Assembly (NCBI GenBank): GCA_046753625.1
Contig: JBHHUB010000047.1
Span: 1-22,871, forward strand
Length of the DNA stretch: 22,871 nucleotides
Origin: JADFOB01 sp046753625
Lineage (GTDB): Bacteria > Planctomycetota > Phycisphaerae > UBA1845
Reading direction: 5' to 3'
Of this stretch, positions 15,243 through 22,654 are shown one piece after another (the stretch's first letter is position 1; each line of letters begins with the position of its first letter). Both the position numbers and the translations under genes were made by a program. The notes beneath the pieces were generated by a model. That model made no database searches. It had not been told where the DNA came from and saw only the letters and a program-made list of their open reading frames with translations.

Positions 15243-16577
15243 TCACGACAATCGCCACCCCACCCACCAGAAAACCAGGCTGACCACAAGCAGCACGAGC
15301 GATGCCAGCACCATCTTCTGCAACCGCGCACGCCGCACGGCGTCCGCGTACCCCATCCGGGAAAATGAGATCATGCTGTACAGCGGCACATACAGCTTGG
15401 GGAACATCGCGTGCAAGTGCTTCTCACACTTCTTGCCCAACAAGAAGAGCTTCGACCGCGTCTTGCCCGCCATCACGCTGAAGTTCGCAATCGCCAGATC
15501 CGCCAGTGCGTCGCAATGTTCCTTGCGCTGCTCGTAGTACGAGGCGAACGCGCGTCGCCGATCGCCCGCGTGCCGCCGAATCGCGTCGGTCAGGGCAACG
15601 ACATCCTCAAACGCCGCGATCATGCCCTGGCCGAAGAACGGGACCACCGCGTGGCACGCGTCGCCGATCAACACCGCCCGATCGCCTGCATGCCACGGCC
15701 CGCAACGCACCGTCATCAGCGAACTCGTGGGATGGGTTCTGTATTCGTCGGCCAGATCCGGAAAGAGGCCCAGCGCGTCCTTGAAATGGGTTTGGAAGAA
15801 CGTGGTCAGATCGGCATCCGTGGACACGGAAGCAAAACTGATCGGCCCGTCCAGCGGCCAGAAAAGCGTGCAGGTAAACGATCCGTCGAAGTTGGGTAGC
15901 GCGATCATCATGAATGTTTCACGCGGCCAGATGTGCAGCGCGTTTTGCTCCAGCAGGAACGACCCACCGGGACCGGCCGGAATCGTTAACTCCTTGTACC
16001 CGATCGGCATGTAGTCCTGGCGGTAATTGAAACGGTCCCGCCGCTGCATGGCCCGCCGCACGGCGGAAAACGCGCCATCGGCGCCCACAATGGCACCGCC
16101 GTGGACGACCGGGCGCGCGTCACCATTTCGATCGGTGAACGATAGCGACCGCCCGTTAAAATCGACGCCCACGCATTTGTGCTCAAAATGCAGCGACACG
16201 TTGTCCATCCGCTCGGCCGCGTCGAGCAGAATCCTGTTTAGTCCGCCGCGCGAAACCGAGTTGATCGCCTCGGTGTCGTCCTTGCCGTAGCGTTGAAACG
16301 TCAGCGTCCCGTCGGCGGCGTGCAGCATGCGCCCACGCATGGGGACCGATTTTTCGAGCACCGCCTCCGCCAGTCCCACCTGCCCCAGCGCGTAAATCCC
16401 CCGCGTGGAAAGCGCCAGGTTGATCGACCGACCGCCGGCGATATCCACCGTCCGCAGATCGCCGCGCATTTCGTACAGATCGACGCGGTGGCCGGCCCGG
16501 CCCAGCGCGCAGGCCATCAGCGCGCCGCCCAACCCACCGCCGACGATCGAGAAATGCTCCGCGTCACCCTGGCTCAT
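15243..16577 (-). CDS. kmo: Kynurenine 3-monooxygenase with C-terminal transmembrane helix
   Basis: 444 residues from the ATG at 16577, whose ATGA overlaps the kynureninase TGA by 4 bp, a standard translational coupling. The longer frame from 16625 lies inside kynureninase and is rejected. It is an FAD-dependent aromatic hydroxylase using NADPH and O2 to make 3-hydroxykynurenine. It shows the dinucleotide motif GGGLGG (13-18), GGRSINLALS, the GADGAFSAVR segment, GDACHAVVPFFGQGM (305-319, second FAD motif), and the YxxRxEH-like region YYEQRKEHCD. The last ~22 residues (LASLVLLVVSLVFWWVGWRL) form a clear membrane helix, as in the eukaryotic enzyme's tail anchor. The protein is therefore probably bound to the inner membrane. 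Confidence 0.95.
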   Translation of the reverse strand: MSQGDAEHFSIVGGGLGGALMACALGRAGHRVDLYEMRGDLRTVDIAGGRSINLALSTRGIYALGQVGLAEAVLEKSVPMRGRMLHAADGTLTFQRYGKDDTEAINSVSRGGLNRILLDAAERMDNVSLHFEHKCVGVDFNGRSLSFTDRNGDARPVVHGGAIVGADGAFSAVRRAMQRRDRFNYRQDYMPIGYKELTIPAGPGGSFLLEQNALHIWPRETFMMIALPNFDGSFTCTLFWPLDGPISFASVSTDADLTTFFQTHFKDALGLFPDLADEYRTHPTSSLMTVRCGPWHAGDRAVLIGDACHAVVPFFGQGMIAAFEDVVALTDAIRRHAGDRRRAFASYYEQRKEHCDALADLAIANFSVMAGKTRSKLFLLGKKCEKHLHAMFPKLYVPLYSMISFSRMGYADAVRRARLQKMVLASLVLLVVSLVFWWVGWRLS

Positions 16578-17893
16578 GTCGCACCTGCTCCACACTGCTC
16601 CGTTAAGACCCGCGAAAAACACCAAACATCGTGGAACGAGTTGTACATCGGGACCGGTGCCACCCTTATGACGTTGGGGCGGCGCACGTCACAAACGACG
16701 CCCGCCTTGGTCAACCGTGCAAACAGCTCATCGGGTCGATCGTGCACCATGATGGAAAGCTGGCAACCATGCTCCGCTTCAGGCTCCGGCGTAATGACCT
16801 CGAACCGCTTCGTGGGAGCCTGTCCGATCATGTGCCGCAAATAGGCCGTCAGGATGAGGGATTTCGCCCGCAGCGCGGCCATGCCCACCCGATCGAAAAG
16901 ATCATAAGACACGCGGACCGGCGCCATCGCCAGGATCGGCGGGTTGCTGATCTGCCAGCCGGCCGCACCATCGGCCGGCACGAACTCCGGCTCCAGATGC
17001 ATCCGAAACCGCGTCGCCGGATCATTGCCCCACCAGCCGGCAAATCTTCGGATGCCCGGATTGTCGCCGTGGCGCGCGTGCACGAAGCATCCACCCACGG
17101 CGCCGGGCCCGGCGTTGAGGTATTTGTAGTTACACCAGACCGCGAAATCTACGTTCCAATCGTGCAGGTTAAGCGGCAGATTGCCGGCCGCGTGGGCCAA
17201 GTCCCATCCGACCACCGCGCCGACCTCCCGGGCCGCGGCGGTGATACGCGCCATGTCAAAAACCTGCCCCGTGAAGTAGTTGACCCCGCTCATCATCACC
17301 AGGGCGATGCGTTCGCCTTGCGTGCGGATCGTGTCCAGGACACCTTCCGTCCTCAGCGTTTGCTCCCCCGGCCGCGGCTTAACTACAACGAGCGCGTCGG
17401 CCGGATCGTAGCCGTGGTAGGCGAGCTGCGTCTTAACCGCGTAGGTGTCGGAGGGAAACGCGCAATCCTCGATGAGAATTCTGTGGCGCTTACCTTCGGG
17501 TCGGTAGAAGCTGACCATCATCAAATGCAAATTGACCGTCAGGCTGTTCATCACGACCACTTCACCAGGCAGAGCACCGACCAGCCGCGCCCCCGTTTCG
17601 CGAAGCGTCTCGTGATACGAATACCAGGGTGAGGCTCCATTGAAATGGCCGTCAACCCCCAGTCGGGCCCAATCGGAAAGCTCCTGATCGATCAGCGCTC
17701 GCGCGGCCTTGGGCGCCAGCCCCAGCGAATTCCCCGCGAAGTAGACACGCTCCGCGCCGGCGTCATCTGTGGGGAAACAGAATTGTTCGCGAAACATTCG
17801 CAGCGGATCGGCTTCGTCCATGGCCAGCGCAAACGCCTCGCCGCACTCGAACGAACGTCCCAACGCTTCTCGGATAACGTGCTCGTCAATCAT
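16574..17893 (-). CDS. kynU: Kynureninase
   Basis: 439 residues from the ATG at 17893; a TTG six codons upstream (17911) is possible but lacks a ribosome-binding site. This PLP enzyme cleaves 3-hydroxykynurenine (and kynurenine) to 3-hydroxyanthranilate (or anthranilate) and alanine. Seen: FAGNSLGL near the N-terminus, NSLTVNLHLMM (cofactor phosphate region), GWDLAHAAGNLPLNLHDW with the PLP-contacting Asp, the Schiff-base Lys257 in WCNYKYLNAGPG, and GWWGNDPATRF. Motifs and length are normal. It starts 18 bp after the decarboxylase stop and overlaps the monooxygenase start by 4 bp, so it lies in the middle of the operon. Confidence 0.95.
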   Translation of the reverse strand: MIDEHVIREALGRSFECGEAFALAMDEADPLRMFREQFCFPTDDAGAERVYFAGNSLGLAPKAARALIDQELSDWARLGVDGHFNGASPWYSYHETLRETGARLVGALPGEVVVMNSLTVNLHLMMVSFYRPEGKRHRILIEDCAFPSDTYAVKTQLAYHGYDPADALVVVKPRPGEQTLRTEGVLDTIRTQGERIALVMMSGVNYFTGQVFDMARITAAAREVGAVVGWDLAHAAGNLPLNLHDWNVDFAVWCNYKYLNAGPGAVGGCFVHARHGDNPGIRRFAGWWGNDPATRFRMHLEPEFVPADGAAGWQISNPPILAMAPVRVSYDLFDRVGMAALRAKSLILTAYLRHMIGQAPTKRFEVITPEPEAEHGCQLSIMVHDRPDELFARLTKAGVVCDVRRPNVIRVAPVPMYNSFHDVWCFSRVLTEQCGAGAT

Positions 17894-17911
17894 GGATCCA
17901 GCGTCGTCCAA

Positions 17912-18925
17912 CTATGCAGCAAAGGTCGCCCGGTCCAGCCGAAGGAATTCGAGGGCCGTGCCCGAGAGAATTCGGTCTTTGGTTTCGCAAGACAGATCGT
18001 CCATGGATTCCACGAGGCTGCCCGGACGCGCCTCGCCCAGCGGAAACGGATAATCCGACCCCAGAGCGACTCGATCGGCGCCCATCTGCCGCAGCAGCAG
18101 CCTCAATGCGTCGGGATCGTGCACCAGCGAGTCGACGTAGAATGTTCCGAGTGCCTCGCGCGGCCCCTGTTTGCAATCCACCGCGCACAGATCCGGCCGA
18201 ACATCAAACCCGTGCTGCACCCGCCCCACCGTTCCGGGAAAGGCCCCACCGCCGTGGGCAAACCCAATCCGCAACTCGGGCAATCGCTCCAACACGCCGC
18301 CGAAGATGACCGAGCAAATCGCCAGAGAGGTCTCCGCGGGCATGCCCACCAGCCAACCAAGCCAGTACTTGCTCATGCGATCCTTGGCCATCATGTCCCA
18401 CGGGTGCACGAACACCGCCGCCTCCAGCGCGCACGCGGCCTCCAAAACCTCTACCACGCCGGGGTGATCCAGATTCCAGTCGTTGATGTGGCTGCCAATC
18501 TGCACGCCGGGCAAATGCAGTTCCTTGACGCACCGCTCCAACTCGCCGATCGCCAGCTTGGGCGACTGCATCGGCAGAGTCCCCAATCCCACGAAGCGGC
18601 TTGGATGGGCTCGTACAACCCCTGCGATGTGGTCGTTGAGGATTCGGGAAAGGTCCAGCGCGTCGTCCGGCTTGGCCCAATAGCTAAACATGACCGGCAC
18701 GGTCGACAGCACCTGCACCGAAACGCCCGCCTTGTCCCCATCGGCGATGCGCCGCTGCGGCGACCAGCAATCGTCGTGAATCTCGCGGAAAAACCGATCG
18801 TCGATCATCATGCGGGCGCAGCACGGCTTGTGGTGCTCGAGCCGGATGAAGCCGCCATATCCGTAGCGCTCGCGCAGATCGGGCCAAGTCTCCGGGAGAA
18901 TATGCGTATGCAGGTCGATTTTCAA
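17912..18925 (-). CDS. nbaD: 2-amino-3-carboxymuconate-6-semialdehyde decarboxylase (amidohydrolase family)
   Basis: 337 residues from a TTG at 18925, with GAGG 10 nt upstream; the N-terminus KIDLHTHILP is exactly where the family begins. This zinc-dependent, non-oxidative decarboxylase converts ACMS to 2-aminomuconate 6-semialdehyde, and so competes with spontaneous closure to quinolinate. Metal ligands are visible: His6 and His8 (HTH), His174 (FVHPWDM) and Asp291 (GSDYPFPLGE), plus His224 in GFAHGGG, probably the active-site base by family comparison. Length matches bacterial ACMSD (about 335). It lies 66 bp after the hydroxyanthranilate dioxygenase, whose product it consumes. Its presence favours full catabolism over NAD synthesis. 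Confidence 0.94.
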   Translation of the reverse strand: MKIDLHTHILPETWPDLRERYGYGGFIRLEHHKPCCARMMIDDRFFREIHDDCWSPQRRIADGDKAGVSVQVLSTVPVMFSYWAKPDDALDLSRILNDHIAGVVRAHPSRFVGLGTLPMQSPKLAIGELERCVKELHLPGVQIGSHINDWNLDHPGVVEVLEAACALEAAVFVHPWDMMAKDRMSKYWLGWLVGMPAETSLAICSVIFGGVLERLPELRIGFAHGGGAFPGTVGRVQHGFDVRPDLCAVDCKQGPREALGTFYVDSLVHDPDALRLLLRQMGADRVALGSDYPFPLGEARPGSLVESMDDLSCETKDRILSGTALEFLRLDRATFAA

Positions 18926-18991
18926 AACGGGCCATCCTCATGGCACGCGGATGGATGAAGACGCCGCGAGCCGCATCAACTCCATCGCGCT

Positions 18992-19516
18992 TCAGGCCAC
19001 CGGAGCCGGCGGTTCCATGACCGCGTTGCATTTCTTGCACGTGCGCAGCGACACGTCGGCCCAAAACGCATCCATGAGTGGTTTGAGTTGCTTGACGATA
19101 TCGGTCAGGTAGAATTGCGGATCGTACAGAATCTCGCCGCACCCCTCGCAGTAGTACCGGAGATGATCGTTTTGCCCCTCGGGCCGGCGCCGCTCGACGA
19201 CCATGCCCACGGTGTTCGCCGGCCGTTGCGGCGAGTGCGGAATGTTCGGCGGCAGAAGCAGCACGTCGCCTTCTCGGATGGGCACCTCGCGCTTCACACC
19301 GGCTTCGACCACGCCGAGGATCATGTCGCCTTCGAGCTGGTAAAAGAACTCCTCCGTCGGGTTGACGTGGTAATCTTTTCGCTGATTCGGGCCGCCTACA
19401 ATCATTACGATGAAATCGGTGTCCGCCCACACTTGCTGGTTGCCCACCGGAGGCTTGAGCAAATGGCGATGCTCATCGATCCAGCCTTTCAGATTAAACG
19501 CCACAACCTTGCTCAT
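18992..19516 (-). CDS. nbaC: 3-hydroxyanthranilate 3,4-dioxygenase
   Basis: 174 residues from the ATG at 19516, with GAGGAG 6 nt upstream, the best ribosome-binding site in the cluster. This Fe(II) extradiol dioxygenase of the cupin fold opens 3-hydroxyanthranilate to ACMS. Iron ligands His50, Glu56 and His94 are present (DYHVNPTEEFFYQ, IPHSPQR), as are the substrate arginines Arg46 and Arg98. Each is offset by one from the numbering I recall for the characterised bacterial enzyme. The C-terminal rubredoxin-like metal site is complete: Cys123, Cys126, Cys160 and Cys163 (YCEGCGE, TCKKCN). Size is typical. A good promoter-like pair 60-90 bp upstream suggests it is the first catabolic gene of a transcript that may exclude the transporter. 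Confidence 0.95.
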   Translation of the reverse strand: MSKVVAFNLKGWIDEHRHLLKPPVGNQQVWADTDFIVMIVGGPNQRKDYHVNPTEEFFYQLEGDMILGVVEAGVKREVPIREGDVLLLPPNIPHSPQRPANTVGMVVERRRPEGQNDHLRYYCEGCGEILYDPQFYLTDIVKQLKPLMDAFWADVSLRTCKKCNAVMEPPAPVA

Positions 19517-19576
19517 GACCGGCTCCTCGCTTCAAGATGGAAAAAATGCCATGCGGAACTCTTTGGGACGACGCGA

Positions 19577-19606
19577 AGTGTATCGCCCTCCCTGGCCGTT
19601 CGTCAA
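19577..19606 (-). promoter_or_regulatory. Probable sigma70-type promoter of the kynurenine operon
   Basis: On the minus strand TTGACG, 18-nt spacer, TACACT (5/6 and 4/6 consensus), 60 bp upstream of the hydroxyanthranilate dioxygenase ATG. The box pair lies in the short gap after the transporter gene, so it could drive the six catabolic genes independently. Confidence 0.5.
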
Positions 19607-19612
19607 ACGGCC
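19594..19612. repeat. 7-bp palindrome overlapping the -35 box (possible operator)
   Basis: GGCCGTT, 5-nt centre, AACGGCC. On the minus strand the TTGACG box spans the centre of the dyad, as expected for a repressor or activator site. It also follows the transporter stop by a few bases, so a transcript-end hairpin is the alternative; no T-run is seen. Confidence 0.4.
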
Positions 19613-19623
19613 CGCCTCATCCA

Positions 19624-20847
19624 TCAACGATCGCCGCGGTGCGCTGGCCGAGGGCTCCGCGGATTCGGAACAGGCACCACGCCGCCAGCACCGACAAAAC
19701 AAGGCAACCCCACCAGAGGTAGACCGCCCCGGCTCGTTGCAAGACCACACCCCCCCAACGGGGCACCGACGGTCAGCGCCGCCGCGAACGACATGGATAC
19801 CACACCCATGTACCGCCCCCGAAGATCGACGGGCGCGAGATCCGCCACGATCGCCTGCATGAGCGGCGCTTGAATGAGTTCCCCCAGCGTCCACACCGCA
19901 ATGCTCAGCGCGAAGTACGAGGTGGCGTTGTGGAAGCCCACCATCCAATAGCCGGCCCCGATCAGCAGCGATCCCAATATCATCATGGCCCCCCTCGGCA
20001 GCCGGTTGACCACCGACGTGACCGGCAGTTGCAGCGTCACGATCATAATCCCGTTGATGGCGATCAGCCCGCCGAACGTCGACGCCGAAACCCCGCAGAC
20101 CTTCAAATGGATCGGCAGGGTGGACATGCACTGCAAGTAGACAATCGAGGTAAGAAACACCGCGCCCACGTACATCATAAACACCCGATCGGCAAGGATG
20201 CGCACGGCCGCTGCGCGCAGCGACGGGTCCGGCTCATCGGACGGAGGAGATGTTGCTTCGTCGGGTTGCGCCGGTCCGGTAGGCCGCGTTTCGCGAATGA
20301 CCGACAAAATGAAGAGTCCGTAGGCGCCCGCCGTCAGCGCATCCACGCGAAAAAGCCATGGATAAGAGCGCGCCGCAAGGTAGCCTCCGATGAACGGTGC
20401 AAAGCTGACGCCCAGATTGATCGCAAAGTACATCAGCCCAAACGCATGCGCGCGCCGGTCGGGCGGTACCAGGTCGGCGATCATGGCGGACGCCGCCGGC
20501 CGGTACATATCTCCGCTCAACGCGAACACAAAGGCCGCGGCCATCACGGCGGCGGGACTTTGCAAGAGCGGAAAAACAGCCAGCACCGCCGCGCTGCCCA
20601 TCAGCGCAAAAATCATCACCGGTTTGCGCCCGATGCGGTCGGCCAGATGCCCTCCGGCAAGAGCTGCCAGCAGCGAGCCAAATCCGAACACACCGATGGT
20701 CTGCGTCGCGAACTCCGCGCCCAGGCCGAGTTTGTACTCAAGGTAGCGCGAGAGAAAAATGATCACCAGCGTTCCAGCGCGATTGATGAACGTGCCCAGG
20801 CAAAGCAGATAGACCGGCACCGGAAGATGGGAATAGTCCTTAATCAC
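19624..20847 (-). CDS. MFS transporter with a +1 frameshift near the 3' end
   Basis: About 407 residues from a GTG at 20847. The start is uncertain: no ribosome-binding site is clear, and the frame is open up to a TTG at 20907. The first 363 residues are a good major-facilitator protein: about 11 hydrophobic helices, motif A as GGHLADRIGRK (66-75), and a hydrophilic loop TRPTGPAQPDEATSPPSDEP in mid-protein. At a run of seven C (19750-19756; G7 on the coding strand) the reading leaves the conserved frame. In the neighbouring frame, continuing from GAPLGG gives VVLQRAGAVYLWWGCLVLSV, a natural last helix, ending at a TGA at 19617. One extra G thus replaces the final ~44 residues. The transported substrate is unknown; import of tryptophan or export of an intermediate would fit the position before the kynurenine genes. 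Confidence 0.82.
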   Translation of the reverse strand: MIKDYSHLPVPVYLLCLGTFINRAGTLVIIFLSRYLEYKLGLGAEFATQTIGVFGFGSLLAALAGGHLADRIGRKPVMIFALMGSAAVLAVFPLLQSPAAVMAAAFVFALSGDMYRPAASAMIADLVPPDRRAHAFGLMYFAINLGVSFAPFIGGYLAARSYPWLFRVDALTAGAYGLFILSVIRETRPTGPAQPDEATSPPSDEPDPSLRAAAVRILADRVFMMYVGAVFLTSIVYLQCMSTLPIHLKVCGVSASTFGGLIAINGIMIVTLQLPVTSVVNRLPRGAMMILGSLLIGAGYWMVGFHNATSYFALSIAVWTLGELIQAPLMQAIVADLAPVDLRGRYMGVVSMSFAAALTVGAPLGGCGLATSRGGLPLVGLPCFVGAGGVVPVPNPRSPRPAHRGDR

Positions 20848-20943
20848 CAACAACACGCTGCAAGACAAACCGGTGATGCGCAACTCGAGCCGAATCCTAT
20901 CGCCCAAGAAGGGACGCGGGAAGCCTTGTTGTACTACCGCATG

Positions 20944-21546
20944 CTATGATTCGGACTTCAAAGTTCGGGACAAGAACTGCCCCAACAGGCTGCGAAGCAG
21001 TTTCCAGACCGGGCTATCGGTGGGTTTGGGGGAAACCGCCGCACAGATGCGGTGGTCGGTCGGCCCGGTTTCGAACAGAATCATTTCCAGGTGCAGCTTG
21101 AGTGGTCGGCCGGTTACGAACGGGTCATAGCTGTTAAGGGTGGCGTGAAAGTGGCGGGCGTTGGGGGCTTCGAAGTGATCCTCCTCGACCACCGCGGTGA
21201 TCTTGGCTACGTCGATGGCAAACTCCGTGCCCTCGGCCACGGTCTTGCAAAGCCCGCGATAGTACGTTTCCAGAAACGACTTCAGCATGGCCGCGTCGAT
21301 GGAAACGCGGTTGGTGATCTTGACGGCGAAGAGGTAGGTGAAGTAGGTATCGGACTTTGCGTTGAACATGCCCGGCGCGAAACGCAGCTCCTCGAACCCG
21401 GAGTATTTCAAATCGGGCGCGAAGGACAGCGGGAAATCAATGCGCTCGAAACGCCAATCCGGGGGCGTTTCCGGCAAGATATCGGGTTTTTGTTGAGGTT
21501 CCCCACCAAGGGCCATCACGACCAAGCTCATGCAGCAAGCGATCAT
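20944..21546 (-). CDS. Exported protein of unknown function
   Basis: 200 residues from the ATG at 21546, with AAGGGA 8 nt upstream; the upstream extension of the open frame is not protein-like. The N-terminus MIACCMSLVVMALGG is a short signal peptide. The mature part is a single mixed alpha/beta domain with RIDFPLSFAPDLKYSGFEEL, FTYLFAVKI and PLKLHLEMILFET. I see no Cys pattern, metal motif or second membrane helix, and do not recognise the family. It ends 96 bp before the transporter start and has its own promoter-like pair, so it is probably not part of the tryptophan operon, although it is co-oriented. Confidence 0.75.
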   Translation of the reverse strand: MIACCMSLVVMALGGEPQQKPDILPETPPDWRFERIDFPLSFAPDLKYSGFEELRFAPGMFNAKSDTYFTYLFAVKITNRVSIDAAMLKSFLETYYRGLCKTVAEGTEFAIDVAKITAVVEEDHFEAPNARHFHATLNSYDPFVTGRPLKLHLEMILFETGPTDHRICAAVSPKPTDSPVWKLLRSLLGQFLSRTLKSES

Positions 21547-21589
21547 TGAAATCGTCCCTTTCCACGGAGGCCTACGCCGACCCTGTACG

Positions 21590-21618
21590 ATGCCATCGCG
21601 CCATCCCGCATCTGTCAA
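21590..21618 (-). promoter_or_regulatory. Possible promoter of the unknown exported gene
   Basis: Minus strand TTGACA (6/6), 17-nt spacer, TGGCAT (3/6), placing transcription start about 35-40 nt before the ATG at 21546. The -10 box is weak. Confidence 0.4.
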
Positions 21619-21688
21619 CCCCCAAGCGCCAAACAATACAGTTGCGCACAAGGGATGATGCTGCCGGGTTGCGCATGCCAGTTCCAAG

Positions 21689-21708
21689 CCGCAGGCGCCG
21701 GCCTGCGG
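21689..21708. repeat. 8-bp hairpin CCGCAGGC-GCCG-GCCTGCGG
   Basis: Perfect 8-bp stem with a 4-nt loop and GGC/GCC closing pairs. It is the same design as the next hairpin 20 bp downstream and the one at 13600. Confidence 0.6.
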
Positions 21709-21727
21709 ACCATCCGCGGTAGGGTGT

Positions 21728-21747
21728 CACCAGGCTTGCGCCTGGTG
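21728..21747. repeat. 8-bp hairpin CACCAGGC-TTGC-GCCTGGTG
   Basis: Perfect 8-bp stem with a 4-nt loop, sharing the AGGC-N4-GCCT core with the hairpin at 21689. The pair resembles a REP-type doublet; no transposase is nearby. Confidence 0.6.
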
Positions 21748-21791
21748 TTCTGAGGCGACATCCCACCCGCGTGAGAGACCCGGCATGCGAA

Positions 21792-21827
21792 CCGCGAGGC
21801 CGGTTGGCGCCAAAAAACACCTCGCGG
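21792..21827. repeat. 8-bp inverted repeat CCGCGAGG / CCTCGCGG with 20-nt spacer
   Basis: Perfect arms at 21792-21799 and 21820-21827. The spacer contains an A6 run. It lies upstream of the plus-strand promoter-like pair. Confidence 0.45.
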
Positions 21828-21879
21828 CGGGAATAAACAGGGCGCGATGCTACGTTCTATGGACAGAGTGCAACGCCGC

Positions 21880-21909
21880 TTGATAGCATGACGGCGCGTG
21901 GGGTGTATT
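21880..21909 (+). promoter_or_regulatory. Possible promoter of the membrane protein gene
   Basis: TTGATA (5/6), 18-nt spacer, TGTATT (4/6), implying a leader of about 90 nt before the ATG at 22010. Confidence 0.4.
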
Positions 21910-22009
21910 GGGGCGTGGTCTTGACGGATCGCGGACAGAGTCAACCATCGAGACCACGCGCCAGCGAGAATCGAAGCCTGCCATGACGCACGCTGATGGA
22001 GAAAACCCC

Positions 22010-22654
22010 ATGCCTGAATCCGCAGCCGGGATCGAAGCCGTCCACGGCGTCATCGTAGCGCCCCCAGCCCGTTCGAAGAGCGTCTCCCACAAGCGGATCA
22101 GCCCGATCAGCATCACGCTGATCGCGTCGACCCTATTTGCCGGGAGCTATGCCGGCTACCAGCGGTGGGGTACGGTTGCCAACGCCGACACGGTTGAATA
22201 CACGCAAAACTTCGGCGGCGGTTTCCTTGCCATCGGAATGACGCAGGATCAGCCCGGTTTTGTCCTCCTATCGGGGCTGGATCGCGAAAAAGTTGAAGTC
22301 CGTGCCGATCAGACCCGTAACCGCCTCGCCGGCACCCACACGACTATTGAGATTCAAACGCCCCGAGCATCCTTATCCGTTCGCCTCCGCGGTCCCGAAG
22401 TCCTCCTCGTGACAGAAAACGGCCACATTACCCGGCACGGCGTCGATTGGACCGTTGATGATTTCAACGCCCTGCGCGCGGCGGTGGACTGCGCCACCCA
22501 CGAGACTGCCGAGGCCAAGCACCGATGCGGCCAACCCTTCACAGATCTGCATGAGGCCCTGGCAGCGTGGCCGCAGCGGCGTATTCCTCAACGCGTCCGC
22601 GCGTTTCTGGCGCCGTTTCGCGAGCATCGCCGGACCGGCCGCAAGCGCGATTGA
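22010..22654 (+). CDS. Single-pass membrane protein of unknown function
   Basis: 214 residues from the ATG at 22010, chosen because GGAG lies 8 nt upstream; upstream in-frame starts at 21983 (ATG) and 21908 (TTG) lack one. Residues 1-30 are polar and basic toward the end (RSKSVSHKR). Residues about 31-50 form one membrane helix (ISPISITLIASTLFAGSYAG), so the remaining ~165 residues are probably periplasmic. That part begins with beta-strand character (YTQNFGGGFLAIGMT, GFVLLSGLDREKVEVRA) and ends in a basic helical tail (AWPQRRIPQRVRAFLAPFREHRR). I do not recognise a family or catalytic motif. Two cysteines (CATHE..., RCGQ) lie near the middle of the periplasmic half. Confidence 0.7.
   Translation: MPESAAGIEAVHGVIVAPPARSKSVSHKRISPISITLIASTLFAGSYAGYQRWGTVANADTVEYTQNFGGGFLAIGMTQDQPGFVLLSGLDREKVEVRADQTRNRLAGTHTTIEIQTPRASLSVRLRGPEVLLVTENGHITRHGVDWTVDDFNALRAAVDCATHETAEAKHRCGQPFTDLHEALAAWPQRRIPQRVRAFLAPFREHRRTGRKRD

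Larger units (their letters stand above)
21547..22009. other. 463-bp divergent intergenic region with three inverted repeats
   Basis: It separates the unknown exported gene (minus) from the membrane protein gene (plus). It holds a promoter-like pair toward each gene (21590-21618 minus, 21880-21909 plus) and three inverted repeats (21689-21708, 21728-21747, 21792-21827). Overlapping frames on both strands look like read-through of structured GC-rich DNA. Confidence 0.6.

Noticed and set aside
15206..15331. 42-codon N-terminal extension of tryptophan dioxygenase
   Set aside because: It overlaps the monooxygenase 3' end, is Cys/Trp/Arg-rich, and a good AAGGAG precedes the start at 15205.
16578..16625. 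Upstream ATG extension of kynurenine 3-monooxygenase
   Set aside because: It would lie inside kynureninase; the start at 16577 forms a 4-bp ATGA overlap and puts the FAD motif at the normal distance.
16631..17632. 333-codon open frame on the plus strand
   Set aside because: Antisense to kynureninase; composition is Arg/His-rich with no domain.
17645..18958. 437-codon open frame on the plus strand
   Set aside because: Antisense to the decarboxylase and the kynureninase start, both supported by complete catalytic motifs.
19870..20949. 359-codon open frame on the plus strand
   Set aside because: Antisense to the transporter; highly charged and repetitive His/Arg/Gln composition.
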